From NCBI RefSeq assembly GCF_008831285.2, contig NC_045140.1:4815528-4879527 (forward strand): 64,000 nucleotides of DNA, in the 5' to 3' direction. This document shows positions 47,901 through 57,000 of this stretch, one piece after another; the first letter of the stretch is position 1, and each line of letters begins with the position of its first letter. This DNA is from Nymphaea colorata (taxonomy: Eukaryota; Streptophyta; Magnoliopsida; Nymphaeales; Nymphaeaceae). The notes below the pieces were generated by a model, which ran no database searches, had not been told where the DNA came from, and worked only from the letters and a program-made list of their open reading frames with translations. The translations under genes and the position numbers were made by a program.

Positions 47901-48433
47901 CTCGTGAGGAGTTGTCCTCCCTTTAGGAAGACTCTCCATTGTGCTGAGAAAACTTGAAATTGTGAGCATGACAGAACATTTATCCCTTTTCTGAGAATAT
48001 CAAGATCATCATGACAGAGTTACAAAACTAACAGAATTAATTAACCATGTAATCTCCACCTATTGTGAGCGATCGTCACCTACGCGTCAAGATGCATCAA
48101 TAGTTCTACAACAAAATTCACAACGAAAATACTGTTTTAAAATTTGAGCAAAACTTCCAACTACTTGGCTTTTAGTACACCGATAGTTTATGCGTACCAA
48201 ACAACCATATACTCATGTAAAAATGTAATAGCTACCATGTTAGCGTAACCACATTAAAGGTGAAAGGACTTCCAGTTGACCTTGACGGATGCTCTGTAGG
48301 GAGGCAAGGGGTCAGGTGCATAGATATCCTCAGCTACTATCAATCCCAATGCGTCTTGAAGTGATACGGTCACAGGCTCTAGACGCTGAGCGGCACTAAG
48401 CACGGCCTTCAACGCGTCGTCCACGGATAACAT
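21139..48433 (-). CDS. CNX1: CNX1: molybdopterin adenylyl-/molybdenum transferase (E and G domains)
   Basis: It carries out the last steps of molybdenum cofactor synthesis in the cytosol: the G domain adenylates molybdopterin and the E domain inserts molybdate. Coding exons on the minus strand: 48433-48281, 44490-44364, 40722-40592, 38880-38779, 38694-38611, 38531-38304, 34560-34370, 33982-33878, 33756-33436, 28666-28509, 22579-22473, 21639-21583, 21351-21139. They total 1977 bases, 658 residues, close to the roughly 670 of Arabidopsis CNX1, and every junction is in phase. E-domain (MoeA-like) marks: [10 protein letters not shown] (181-190), SGGVSMGD (250-257), MKPGKPLTF (278-286), GLPGNPVSC (306-314). 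G-domain (MogA-like) marks: AVLTVSDT (464-471), GGTGFTPRD (534-542), INMPGNPN (590-597). The start was chosen at 48433 because it follows an AG acceptor with a good context (GCACCATG) and matches the family start; an in-frame ATG at 48463 lies in the presumed 5'UTR intron. Intron 2 uses a GC donor. Arg replaces the usual Pro in PPYRASVK. Confidence 0.95.
23395..23626 (+). repeat. 5' LTR of the intron-10 copia element
   Basis: It starts TGAGTTTGTATCTGG and ends TTTGACA just before the primer site. It contains a 10-bp inverted repeat CTCTTAAGTG...CACTTAAGAG. The matching copy is at 27815-28039. Confidence 0.8.
25165..25481. other. ~315-bp insertion splitting the copia integrase
   Basis: The integrase reading FQHVP (up to 25164) continues as KKYWGDVV from 25482, and the family reads straight through this point. 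The 315 bases in between are foreign: AT-rich, with ggatccagatccagacatcatg near the right end, and with no protein signal. I could not find clear target duplications or inverted ends. It may be a solo LTR or a small element that landed in the copia element after that element inserted. Confidence 0.6.
27815..28039 (+). repeat. 3' LTR of the intron-10 copia element (end lost)
   Basis: It is collinear with 23395-23611. It starts CGAGTTTGTATCTAG where the 5' copy starts TGAG, and homology stops near 28039, so about 17-19 bases present at the 5' LTR's right end are missing here. An expanded GA microsatellite (27934-27954) distinguishes it from the 5' copy. Confidence 0.8.
29100..29740 (+). pseudogene. 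Unrecognised three-exon gene fragment with in-frame minisatellite
   Basis: Three in-frame blocks with consensus splice borders lie antisense to CNX1 in its intron 9: one ending at 29207 ([20 protein letters not shown]), 29310-29366 (19 codons, [19 protein letters not shown]) and one from 29457 ([19 protein letters not shown]...). Phase is kept across both junctions. The third block continues through a 33-bp repeat encoding [11 protein letters not shown], then [14 protein letters not shown] do not recognise the family. The coherent splice structure argues for a fragment of a real gene; no start, stop or domain can be assigned. An unspliced frame also opens from 29412. Confidence 0.45.
29508..29606 (+). 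repeat. 33-bp GC-rich minisatellite, three units
   Basis: Units 29508-29540, 29541-29573 and 29574-29606 each begin gccggcgccggcgggagctg and are identical. A fourth, partial unit starts at 29607. The length is a multiple of three, so a reading frame through it is preserved (Gly/Ser/Cys/Ala repeat). Confidence 0.95.
31120..31320. repeat. Dispersed AAATATATTTC repeat, copy 2, with perfect hairpin
   Basis: The block opens gagggcacgtttgctcggct and closes aaaatgcccgttaaggc, so GGGCA-type ends may be inverted repeats. At its centre lies a perfect inverted repeat, arms 31254-31270 and 31275-31291 (17 bp, gaaatatgtttccaccc), around a CGGA loop. Relatives are at 12115-12330 and 33105-33235. Confidence 0.6.
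31679..31825 (+). pseudogene. Possible first exon of an unknown gene, with nonsense codon
   Basis: An ATG at 31679 opens [18 protein letters not shown], then meets TAA (31733-31735). The same frame continues [20 protein letters not shown] to about 31815. The composition looks like a genuine protein start, and the stop could be a GAA-to-TAA change. It is on the strand opposite to CNX1, within intron 9. I do not recognise the protein. Confidence is low. Confidence 0.3.
32060..32683 (+). pseudogene. PLS-class PPR protein C-terminal fragment
   Basis: It encodes the end of a plant pentatricopeptide-repeat protein. [14 protein letters not shown] leads into [19 protein letters not shown], with a disrupted middle. 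[12 protein letters not shown] follows in another frame (about 32338-32376), then [12 protein letters not shown], a TGA at 32478, and [19 protein letters not shown]...IYELLGSL, which are E/E+ type motifs, ending at TGA 32681-32683. A frameshift near 32270 and the in-frame stop show it is dead; the N-terminal repeats are absent. Such proteins normally act on organellar transcripts. It lies antisense inside CNX1 intron 9. Confidence 0.85.
33105..33235. repeat. Dispersed AAATATATTTC repeat, copy 3
   Basis: It shares cttgaaaatatatttc, aatcaaactaagaaat, cttagtcatcacacacatca, gggaatcagaa and cccattccttttttccagg with 12115-12330 in the same order. It is probably a member of the same non-autonomous family. 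Confidence 0.65.
36230..36660 (+). promoter_or_regulatory. Candidate solo LTR or promoter block in CNX1 intron 6
   Basis: Plus-strand gctataaaagccagaggggg (about 36460) is a strong TATA-like motif, followed by a CT-rich leader and then AT-rich DNA. This layout is typical of a plant LTR (U3/TATA/R). I could not define TG...CA ends or target duplications, so this remains a suggestion. Confidence 0.3.
37821..38070. mobile_element. Tourist-like MITE (250 bp) in CNX1 intron 6
   Basis: The left end gaggtgtttgattccctgga and the right end, reverse-complemented as agggtgtctggtagcctgaa, form imperfect terminal inverted repeats. The flanks are TAA (37818-37820) and TAA (38071-38073), a 3-bp target duplication as in PIF/Harbinger elements. 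There is no coding capacity. Confidence 0.65.
39060..39480. repeat. GGTGAGGTTTTTCTCGG family repeat, copy 1 (CNX1 intron 3)
   Basis: It opens ggtcacaaaaaatatttttg... and continues tggtgaggtttttcttggta, followed by several hundred bases of A/T-homopolymer-rich DNA. This is the same head-plus-core arrangement as copies at 44890, 45708 and 46595, and 53338 in reverse. The right edge is uncertain. Confidence 0.55.
41914..41972. repeat. (TA)n microsatellite in CNX1 intron 2
   Basis: About 59 bases of pure TA alternation. Confidence 0.95.
42430..43632 (-). mobile_element. Probable solo LTR of a Ty3-type element in CNX1 intron 2
   Basis: Read on the minus strand, it starts TGTTATGGTCTTTGGTCGTG at 43632. 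It has a TATA motif GGCTATAAATAGG near 43300-43312, a CT/GA-rich leader (43160-43270) and a GC-richer R/U5-like part (42680-43010). No pol sequence lies on either side. The other end and target duplications could not be fixed, so the left coordinate is approximate. Confidence 0.45.
44890..45250. repeat. GGTGAGGTTTTTCTCGG family repeat, copy 2 (CNX1 intron 1)
   Basis: The head is actgaggtttttctcgggta followed by ttaacctgcaagcttg; the core is A/T homopolymer-rich, ending in poly-T then poly-A with gccaatatttgatacaatgg. The arrangement matches the neighbours at 45708 and 46595. Confidence 0.55.
45708..46160. repeat. GGTGAGGTTTTTCTCGG family repeat, copy 3 (CNX1 intron 1)
   Basis: It opens tgtcacaaatattgttaaca and continues acggcgaggtctttctcggg, then attttcctac and an A/T-rich core. 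It closes near ttctgtgacaaatgataatg, giving short TGTCACA inverted ends. Confidence 0.6.
46595..46985. repeat. GGTGAGGTTTTTCTCGG family repeat, copy 4 (CNX1 intron 1)
   Basis: This is the clearest copy. The left end tagccacaaatattgttgtc and the right end, reverse-complemented as tagccacaattgtcgcg, are terminal inverted repeats. The head then reads atcggtgaggttttctcggg. Both flanks are catatatacatat-like, either duplicated target DNA or a pre-existing microsatellite. Confidence 0.7.
47041..47372. repeat. Inverted-repeat element with GACACGGGTACGG termini, copy 2 (CNX1 intron 1)
   Basis: The left end is ggctacgtgacacaggtacg, then gggtacggcgacacgggtac. The right end, reverse-complemented, is ctatgtcacatgggtgcgag, then acgggttcgggtacggcg. 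The core is AT-rich. It is the same design as 18885-19280. Confidence 0.65.
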
Positions 48434-49110
48434 GGTGCCTGGTAGAAATGAAAGACGTAACAATTATCCGGAACAAAAAAAAAATCCACAAGAAACGCCA
48501 TAGACAAAGAAATACTAAGCAAATAACTCCTATGATATCCAGACAAACAAAAGAAGGTTGACGGCATCCTGGGAAATCTAAAATGAACTAAGAAAATGAC
48601 CATCGGTCAAAAAAAATAACGACAAAATTCCCCCTAAGGCGAACTGAAATACCCGCGTCTAAAAACCCTAAGTCAAAATGGAACTACAACAAATTTAATG
48701 GCCCGCGTTAGCGAAGTGTACGCCAGGAACTAAATATTCTCCCTAAAACAAATTGAAACGCCAACAGTATCTACAAGTGCGAGACTCCTGATTCCTACTG
48801 AAAGCAACTGAGATACCAAAAAGTTTAGAGGCCTTAGTCTTCACGAAATATAGGACCTTAATTCCTGGAGAAAGCCAAATGAAGAGCCACGGAAGTTCAC
48901 AACATCGGATCCAAGTTTGACGCAAAATGAAACAAATCATCGAAGATTGGAAAATGTGTGTGTGTGAGAGAGAAGAGAGACTCCCCTACCTTTGGTCAGC
49001 TTGGGATCCACTAGTTGCCGCTGCAGACACCTGCTTGCTTTTCTCTCCCTGTTCCGCGAGTACGACGAGATTTTGACGCGGTTCTTAACGAAGAGCATTT
49101 ATATTTAAAA
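48431..49110 (-). promoter_or_regulatory. CNX1 5'UTR with probable intron, and TATA-like box
   Basis: On the minus strand a TATAAAT motif (49103-49097) lies about 100 bases before a likely donor, CCAAAG|GTAGGGG (last exon base 48990). A likely acceptor, CTACCAG|GCACC, precedes the ATG by 5 bases. Together these suggest a non-coding first exon of about 49070-48990 and a 551-bp 5'UTR intron (48989-48439). No transcript evidence is available. Confidence 0.45.
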
Positions 49111-51040
49111 GCTAATTATAAAATAGTTTTTTTGCATTCTACAAATTTCTGTTCTTTATTTTTAGATATATATAAAAAACACGCTCAATCAATTATTAAC
49201 TTTTAAAAATCACTCAATTCTTGAGAGACATTCTTAAATAAATGCTTAAAGATAGGAACTACTAATTTTTAATATCAAATGATAAACTCTTAATTGAATT
49301 AATCGAGTTAAAAAAATGCATGTATCTTCAGCTCATTTTGGCTTAACTTAGCTCAATTGAGTTCAGCAGGCCCTGCTTTTCCAGAAATGGCAGGTTTTTC
49401 AGCTTTGCCTTTTGTCTATAACCTGAACCAAGCCTAGGACCAGTTCTTTATGGTTCAATCAGCTTAACTTTTAGTGGCCCATGAAGTACAACTTAAGAAC
49501 TTTAGTTCTACAAAGTTATCTCAACTAAGTCGACTTAAGCTAGATCAAGTTTAAGATATGTTCATAGCACTGAGGATAGCTTAACTCAAGCTCGGTTCCA
49601 GTAAATTCATCTTACAATTGGTCCAATTTAGTTTCCAATGTGTCAAGTAGTCACTTTCCCACAGTATCAGTCACTCCATTTTTTATGTATGTGCTCAATT
49701 TCGCTACAATTCTAGCATGTCATCTCCTGACAAGCTAAGAACAACTTCTTTAAGAGCGAATCTAACTCTCCTCCACTCAATTTTGGCTAAAACACCAGTG
49801 GTGAAGAGCAATATCAGTTTCACAGATTTACAAATATTATCCATTTCACTGCATATTGTTTTATTTTTATCATCAGAATTGCTTGATTTGTTTATTGATA
49901 ATAGCCTGAGAGGTATTGATCTGGGTCCCCCTAGCTCAGTCCGTCAAAACTAAACTTAAACTTGCAGAATTAGTATTTTCCCACTTTATCCTTCATTATC
50001 TCGTTGATTGGGTTGGAATAAATTATAAGGTGGCTAGAGTTCAGTAAGGAGGCATGGCTTGGTAGCATCAAGGTGTGCCCATCATAGTTTAGCAGGCTGA
50101 GCTGGGCCAGGTGCAGATTCCAGCAAAAGCCCAAGAGGCAGTCCCATCCAAGCCCATGTTGACTAATCAGTGCTATACGTCCAGCAAAGACCAGCAGGAA
50201 GGTCAATAGTGACCATAGTTCATAGATCCTCCTAACCTGCTTCTTTTGTGGGCTTGTCTCCACCTGAACCTGGTCCTCAAGCAACTGTTTAGCCGGCACA
50301 ACTGCAATGATGAACTCACTGATGCTGCAGAAAGATTCAACTACACAAGATTTACTGAAAAGAGAAAGTCTACATGAAAGGCAACAACAATCACCACTTT
50401 CCTCGAGAACTATGAGAAATTTTTCACCAATTATTTTTCTAGCAGTCAATTACAAGCATAACAAGACCCATAAGAATACCGGAAGCTTCTCTGATAATTT
50501 TTTCTTCCATACTATCAAAACAGGGGCCTTGAAGAAATGATCTTTGGGTAACTCATATTAAACCTCATGGATGGGCATAGCTGCGCGTAATACCTGGAAG
50601 GGACACAAAGATATTGAAAGATCCATCACTTAGAATCACACACACACAAAAGTAACAGCCAATGGAGCTTGTTAGAAGCTAAAAGAAAAAGAGGAAAATG
50701 CAATTTCCACATGCCTGTTAGAAGCTCTTCGATTTGCACTTCAAATATGGTTAATCACCTCATCCATCGACATGGCCATTGAGAAAGCGCTGGTTCGTAC
50801 TTCATGACCAGAGCCACCGATAAATCCAAACTGTGTGTTGTTTCTGAATAACCTCCAATGCAACATGCTGTTACAATCTCCCAAAGGCAACAAAATGGAG
50901 AAACACTTAAGGCTGGTTGCAGAACTAATGGAGCATCCAAATGCTCAGTTGTGCAAGGATGCGTTATTTGTTATCTACTCAAAGGCTCTTCCCTCACCAA
51001 CATTGGAAAAGCACCCAGTCGTTACCAACTCTTTCCACTC
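49111..51040. other. Spacer between PARN-like 3' end and CNX1 promoter
   Basis: No recognised gene. A 159-codon minus-strand frame (50449-49970), with one hydrophobic stretch around LWSLLTFLLVFAGRIALI, is unrecognised and may be chance. The segment next to 51040 is the presumed 3'UTR of the PARN-like gene and includes a decayed copy of that gene's own coding end. Confidence 0.4.
50960..51035 (-). repeat. Decayed duplicate of the PARN-like last-exon end
   Basis: Plus-strand ctactcaaaggctcttccct ... caccaacattggaaaagcac aligns with gcactcaaaggttcttcatc ... caccaagattggagagtcca at about 51083-51120, inside the coding exon. The homology continues through the next 'ctctttcc'. A third relative, inverted, lies at 59040-59105. 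Confidence 0.65.
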
Positions 51041-54000
51041 TCAAAGAACATTTAGCTGAAATGAGGATTCATCGCCTTTGTATGCACTCAAAGGTTCTTC
51101 ATCCACCAAGATTGGAGAGTCCATTGACTCATTAGCTGCTCTTTCCAAAGAGTCTGCTAGTTCACTCTCCCAAAGACCCAACTTGCAAACTCGTTCATAA
51201 TCCCTGTATGTAGCAGCTTTCAACCCCTTGCAGACCATTTCATGCAGTGCAGGGAACCCATCAAGACCTAAATCTATGTCTTCAACGAACCTTTTAGCAG
51301 AATTGGCACTCCAAAAGGATAGAACTGCACAGCTTCGATCCAGCAACCGAACATCAAAACCTTCATCGAAAGCATCATGGGTGCCAGACAGTTGTCTCTT
51401 GAGAGCCTCTGATGAAACAAATCCACCAAACCCCCACAAGAAGATCAAATTTTCCGTGTTTACTTTGTTTTCACTATCCATCCATACGCAGGTATCACCA
51501 TCTGCAGGTTCTTGAAGGATAGCACGGGAAGGATAAAAGATATTTGTGTAACTTTCAATGCATGCATAATTGTGACTGTTTGATGACTTGTCAGCAGAAG
51601 GTGATAATTTCATCAAAGAACAAAGTTTTGCAAACAAAAACGTTATCCTCAAAACATTGTTTCCAAGGTTCTCACCATCTGCAACTCCATCAGCTGCAAA
51701 AAAAATAGTCGGACAAAACTTGTATCAACAAAATATTGAGCTTACAACTAGAAGAATTGCCCCTTGAACTCAGGATATCAATTGCCAAAGCCAGCAAAAC
51801 TTGAAACTGCTGTCTTTAACCATGAAAAAGACTGGCCGGGGCAAATATCTTCTCACAGAATTTAACTGGAGAAGGATTAGAACCACACTGTCATTGGCAT
51901 AAAAAATGTTGACACTGGCGTATCGTATCACGTATCGGTCGGACTGACCTATACGCAGTATCGTAACGTAGTGTAAATGTACTGTAACGTATTGTAAAAT
52001 TGATTTTTTTAATAAAAAAACATTAAAAAATAGCAAAAATAATAAAAATATAGCCAAAAATAAAAAAAAATCAAGACCAATGTATTTCATATAAAAAAAA
52101 CTCATCACACATAAAGAACATTAATGATTCATCATTCATCATTCATCATTCATGAAGCATATGTATATATATCAGCAACAAATTAAAAAATGAAAAGTAA
52201 GACTAAGAGATTCAAAATAATATATTAAAACATCCATGATCCATCAAAAGTTTATAGAGCATCTATCACATACGAGTTTAGACTTTAAACTTAGAGTGTA
52301 ATAGAGTTTAGTAAACTATATCACGAGTTCATCAAATCAATGGTTTCTTCCTTAAATCAGCAATTTTTAGAGAAACCAGCAAAATCTCTCCCTCTCACAG
52401 TTTTTAGGTAAGTTTAGAGAGAGAGAGAAGGTTTCGGTTTAAAAGAATGAAGCAGAAAAGGGCCTTGGGGCCCTTTTTCAAATTTTAATCCAGTATCATA
52501 AGACACGGGGTGTATCGCATGTATCGTACAATACACCTCCCTGTCTCGTACAATACACCCGATACGGGCACGATACATGGGTGTAATCACATATCGAGCC
52601 CGTACAATCTAGGTCTTCTTCACCTAGACAAGTTGTATTGACACGGGTCCGTATTGTACAATACAAATAAAATTTAAAAATTTCATGAAATTTTTCCATC
52701 TGCTTATACATAAGTTTCTAGGTTAAACTTGTGTGCGAGTGAGTGCTTGTGTGAGCACAGGAAAGGGAAACAACTTAATTTCCTTTTCACAAAATGCAAA
52801 GGAACTAATCAAAGGGACAAACCTAGCTGTGGTACCTCCATATCAATGGGCAAAAAGAAGCGCCTCTTTAAAAATGACAGAGCAGCATGTAAATTAGTCG
52901 CCTTCTTTAGGGGTGGCACTTCCTTTAATATATGGTTGATGTCAAGGACAGATGGGAAGACAAACCGCAATGAACACATGAACTCAGTCATGGTATGTGG
53001 CAGAGGAGATATAAATTTAGAATGAATAAATGCAAAATCTGCAAAGCAATAGATATAAGAAAGATGAGTACATACTGTGCACATACATTTAAAGGTTAAG
53101 CCCAAGTCAATCAGAGAAGAACAGCCATAAGAGATCACCATTCAGGCAGTTATATGCAATGATGGGTTTCTGAGAGTCCGACATTGCATCAATAACCTCT
53201 CTGAAACCACGAACTTCCATGTTTCGTCCATCCTCGAGACTCTTAAGCTCATTCTGTACAGATGTCAATTAAAGGCACCAGTATCAGTTAGTGAAGAACG
53301 AAAAAGCCAGCATAAAGAGCAAAAGCTGGCATGAACCACTGTCACGGATATTGTGAAATTCTTGAAAAACTTGCCATATTATGAGAAAGCAGATAAAAAA
53401 AAGCAAAATATCGTGAAATTTTGAAAATCTCGCCAATAGGAAAATCTCCAGACTTTGTGTGAATTTTTTGCGAGATTTTGGGATTTTTTATTTTTTAGGA
53501 TTTTTTTAAAATTAGGTTTTTTAGTTATAATTTTTGAAATATTGCCGAGATTCTCCTGAAACTTTCTCGATGAGAATAACTTTGCCAAATAAATACCCAA
53601 GAAAAACCTCACCGATATTTTACTAAGAATGAAATTTGTGACAATGGCATGAACACATGTACCTCAAGAAGAACTCTATCCTCAATTGAACTAGTCAAGA
53701 CAACACGTACAGCTGTGGGTGCACCATCTTTGTCAGGAACGACCAAGGGCACAAGATCATCAGACAACTTACCCAACATCTGCATCAACACAGACAGAGT
53801 GAAGATCATGCAAACAAGCACCAAGATCAATCTACAACAGCCTCAGACAATGTAAACATGGCTATGACAGCAATATTAATTATTTGATTTTAATTCCATT
53901 CTGACACACAAACAAATAGGTATATACATATCAAAATAGGCAATTCAAGCAGCCTCTTCCCACATTCTGCATAACTGGTAGGAATCACAATCATAATTGC

Positions 54001-57000
54001 AACTGGCATTTTCGAGGCTTGCCATTTCTTAAATGTCTGCATGTTCACTTATACATATTATACACATGCACAAACACATGTATACATATATGTAAAATGT
54101 AAATGTATTTTCATTTTTTATTCTTTTTGCATTCATTTATTATTCTTTATCTTCTTTTGATCTGAGCAATGTTGAAATAGCAAATAGCTAATTCTGTAGC
54201 CATTGGCCCTATAGTCCATTGATTGCCTTGTGCATATATATTGAGGGGCTGATGCCCCTGTTATTTACTGCCACTTGTAATAATGATGTTTGTCAGTCAT
54301 TAAATACTTTTATATCTGATGTTAGGCACTTTGTGCCTAGTTGTTGAGAAAATGAATCCTTTTGTGATTCATCCTTCTATTCCTCGTAATCATGTGAGAT
54401 ATCTTGTGATTGGAGCTTATTTTAATACAGTGTGGCATATGCACACATCTATAAGTATGCACAAGCGTGTGCAGCTGTAGCTTGTCATAAGGGCTAAGAC
54501 ACATGGAAGCAGGTATGGATTCAGGTACGGAGATGCAGGTACAAGCGCAACAATTTTAGAAAATGTGAGTACAGGGGTACGGCAGGATATATATGTAGAT
54601 ATGTATATATGAAAAATGGCAAAAAAAGTTCAAAATAAAAGCAACATTTAAATAAAAAATAATATAAATATTTGTCCATGGCAGAACATTTAAAGTTTTA
54701 AACATCAAATTTTGCTATAAGTATGAAATATTTGCATAAAAACCGCATAGCATGAAAATTTTGTTGCACGAACTTATATCACATGAGAAAGGTACAAAGG
54801 AGGGGAAATATCATTGAAAGTGTGACACTATCTTCAATTGCCCACCTCTAAAACTAGTTGTGCTTGATGGTCATTGCAGACATCCACGCTAATGCACGGT
54901 CTTGATCCAAATAATTCACTTCCTAATATAAGCTTCCGTAATGACTTCACCAATGCCTCTGTAGAAAATGAAACCAACCAAGAAAATACTAAGAAAAAAT
55001 TCATCAAAAGTTCTTTCACTATTAAGTAGTAACAGGATGCACACCATCTGAATTATTGCTAGAATCTTTACAAGAATTTCTCCAGTGGAGGACTCGAGAC
55101 CTGGTCCTTTCAATGAATACAGAATCTGCAACTGACTGACTTTGTGAAGGTGATGGTAAATGATCAGTAGGAAGCAGAAGGGCAGACTGGTGCATTGATG
55201 CAGCTTCTTGTACTCTTGATAAATATGAAATGCCTGTTGATTAAAGAAGGGCTTGGATATATGAAAACAGATCAGTTTTTTCATAGTTACCTTTTCAATC
55301 AAAACAAGCTTCTCTGAAGAAAAAACAGAAAGGAAAATTATTTACTGCAATCAAAGACAAGCAAAAAATTGCATTTTAGTCATGCTCACCATCGTATATG
55401 CAAGTATTGAAATCAAAGCCTTCACGAGCCATAGCTGTTAGGCATGATACTTGACAAGAAAAGCTGTGTGATGGCATGCCTATGTTTAACTCATCCCTTG
55501 GGAATAAGTGAAAATTATACCTGCATTGCAACAACAAGAATATTTTTTAGTTCTACATCTTAACCAGAGTGACATCAATTCTGATGCCTGATGGAGTGTC
55601 AGGCTTAATAGTCAAAGGGCATGCAGGGGCAGATGCAGAGGCGCTAGGTGCCAAGTGGGTCACTTTTTCAGAGACTAAGCTGGCCTGACTAGGAGACAAC
55701 CATGAGACTTTTTCTTTTTTTCTTTTAATAAAATTATAAAGGGAACTGCTTCTCATGCTTTCAACATTTTTAAATTTTAACCTTTCATGGTTTGGCTTTC
55801 TAGCTATTGCTTGTCCACTGAGCTAAATATTTACTAGCTCCTTCTCGCCCTCTCATATTTGTGGGGGCCTTGCGCTTCTTCTATTGACTCATTGAGCTGA
55901 GTTTTGAGTGGGAGTGTTGTTTAATTATTTGCAGGTATCTCTCTTTTCATGATATTACTATTACTTATTAGATCTATTTGTCATGCATACCTGCTTTCAT
56001 TGTCATAATTATGATTATATGTGTGTGTGTGTGTGTGTGTGTGTATTTCCATGTCCTTTATATGTATGACGATTTGCATCATGTACTCTTCCTTTTTTTA
56101 CCCTTTAATATCAACTTTTGTCTTTCGATATGGATAATTTAATCTCAATATATATGCAGTTTTTCTTAATTTCCTTTTGGATTGCCTCGGCCCAGACTAG
56201 GCCCCTATAGAGCTGTACTGGGATGGCATGCTGTCCTTAATTTTAAGATGGCCTAGGCTCTATTAAGGCGTTCATAACCAGGATTTTCCACAGTGAAAAC
56301 TAACCCTTTATGTTTTATTAATCCTAAACTTCAATCACACAGATGTAATTATCATGTTAAAAATTCAAATACCTAAAAAGTAGACACATATTCCAAGATC
56401 AAATCCTTTGAGTTCAGTTTTTTAGATGCCGAGAAAAGTTCTTATAACGTTGTAAAATCTTGAGAATTTCTGCCCTGATCGTTACAGATTTTACTCACAC
56501 ATTCACGTAAACTGATGTAAGGGGAAAATGGTGAATATCACATCCGCGCATTATAAAAGTCAGAAACTTGAAGTGACGATTAACATACTGATTTCTGAGT
56601 TGACATTACAAAATTTTTGAACAATTAGATTGTACCGGATCTGTGATCCACAACCTCTGAAATACATTATCAGGAAATGCCAGATTCACCTAAAATCCTA
56701 CACAACAAATAACATATCACAAAGAACCATCTACCAGGGAGTCGCTCACATTCATCATTCTCTCTGACCGGACAGTCAGGTCACTATTATGAATTCCACT
56801 TTCAGTGTCCAATTCAAGGACACCTTTATATAACACTTGGTTTAACAATCCGAAGTTATTCTAATATATAGATGGTCACGTTACCAGCATAACCAACATG
56901 CCCCACCAACATATAACCAGCACCAGCTATCCTCTTCCCGTCTCCAGATAAATTTACGCATTCCAAGCATGAAATTACCAGTAATTACCTACGCAAACAA

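Noticed and set aside
48434-48463. Upstream in-frame ATG of CNX1 exon 1 at 48463
   Set aside because: A good 3' splice site (CTACCAG) lies between this ATG and the one at 48433, and the family protein starts at the equivalent of 48433.
49970-50449. 159-codon minus-strand frame between CNX1 and PARN-like
   Set aside because: It has one possible hydrophobic segment but no recognised family, codon pattern or splice support; recorded within the spacer entry only.
52809-53141. Single long frame covering PARN-like exon 7 and its flanks
   Set aside because: The conserved segment is bounded by clear AG and GT at 53038 and 52823; the extra codons on each side are intron.
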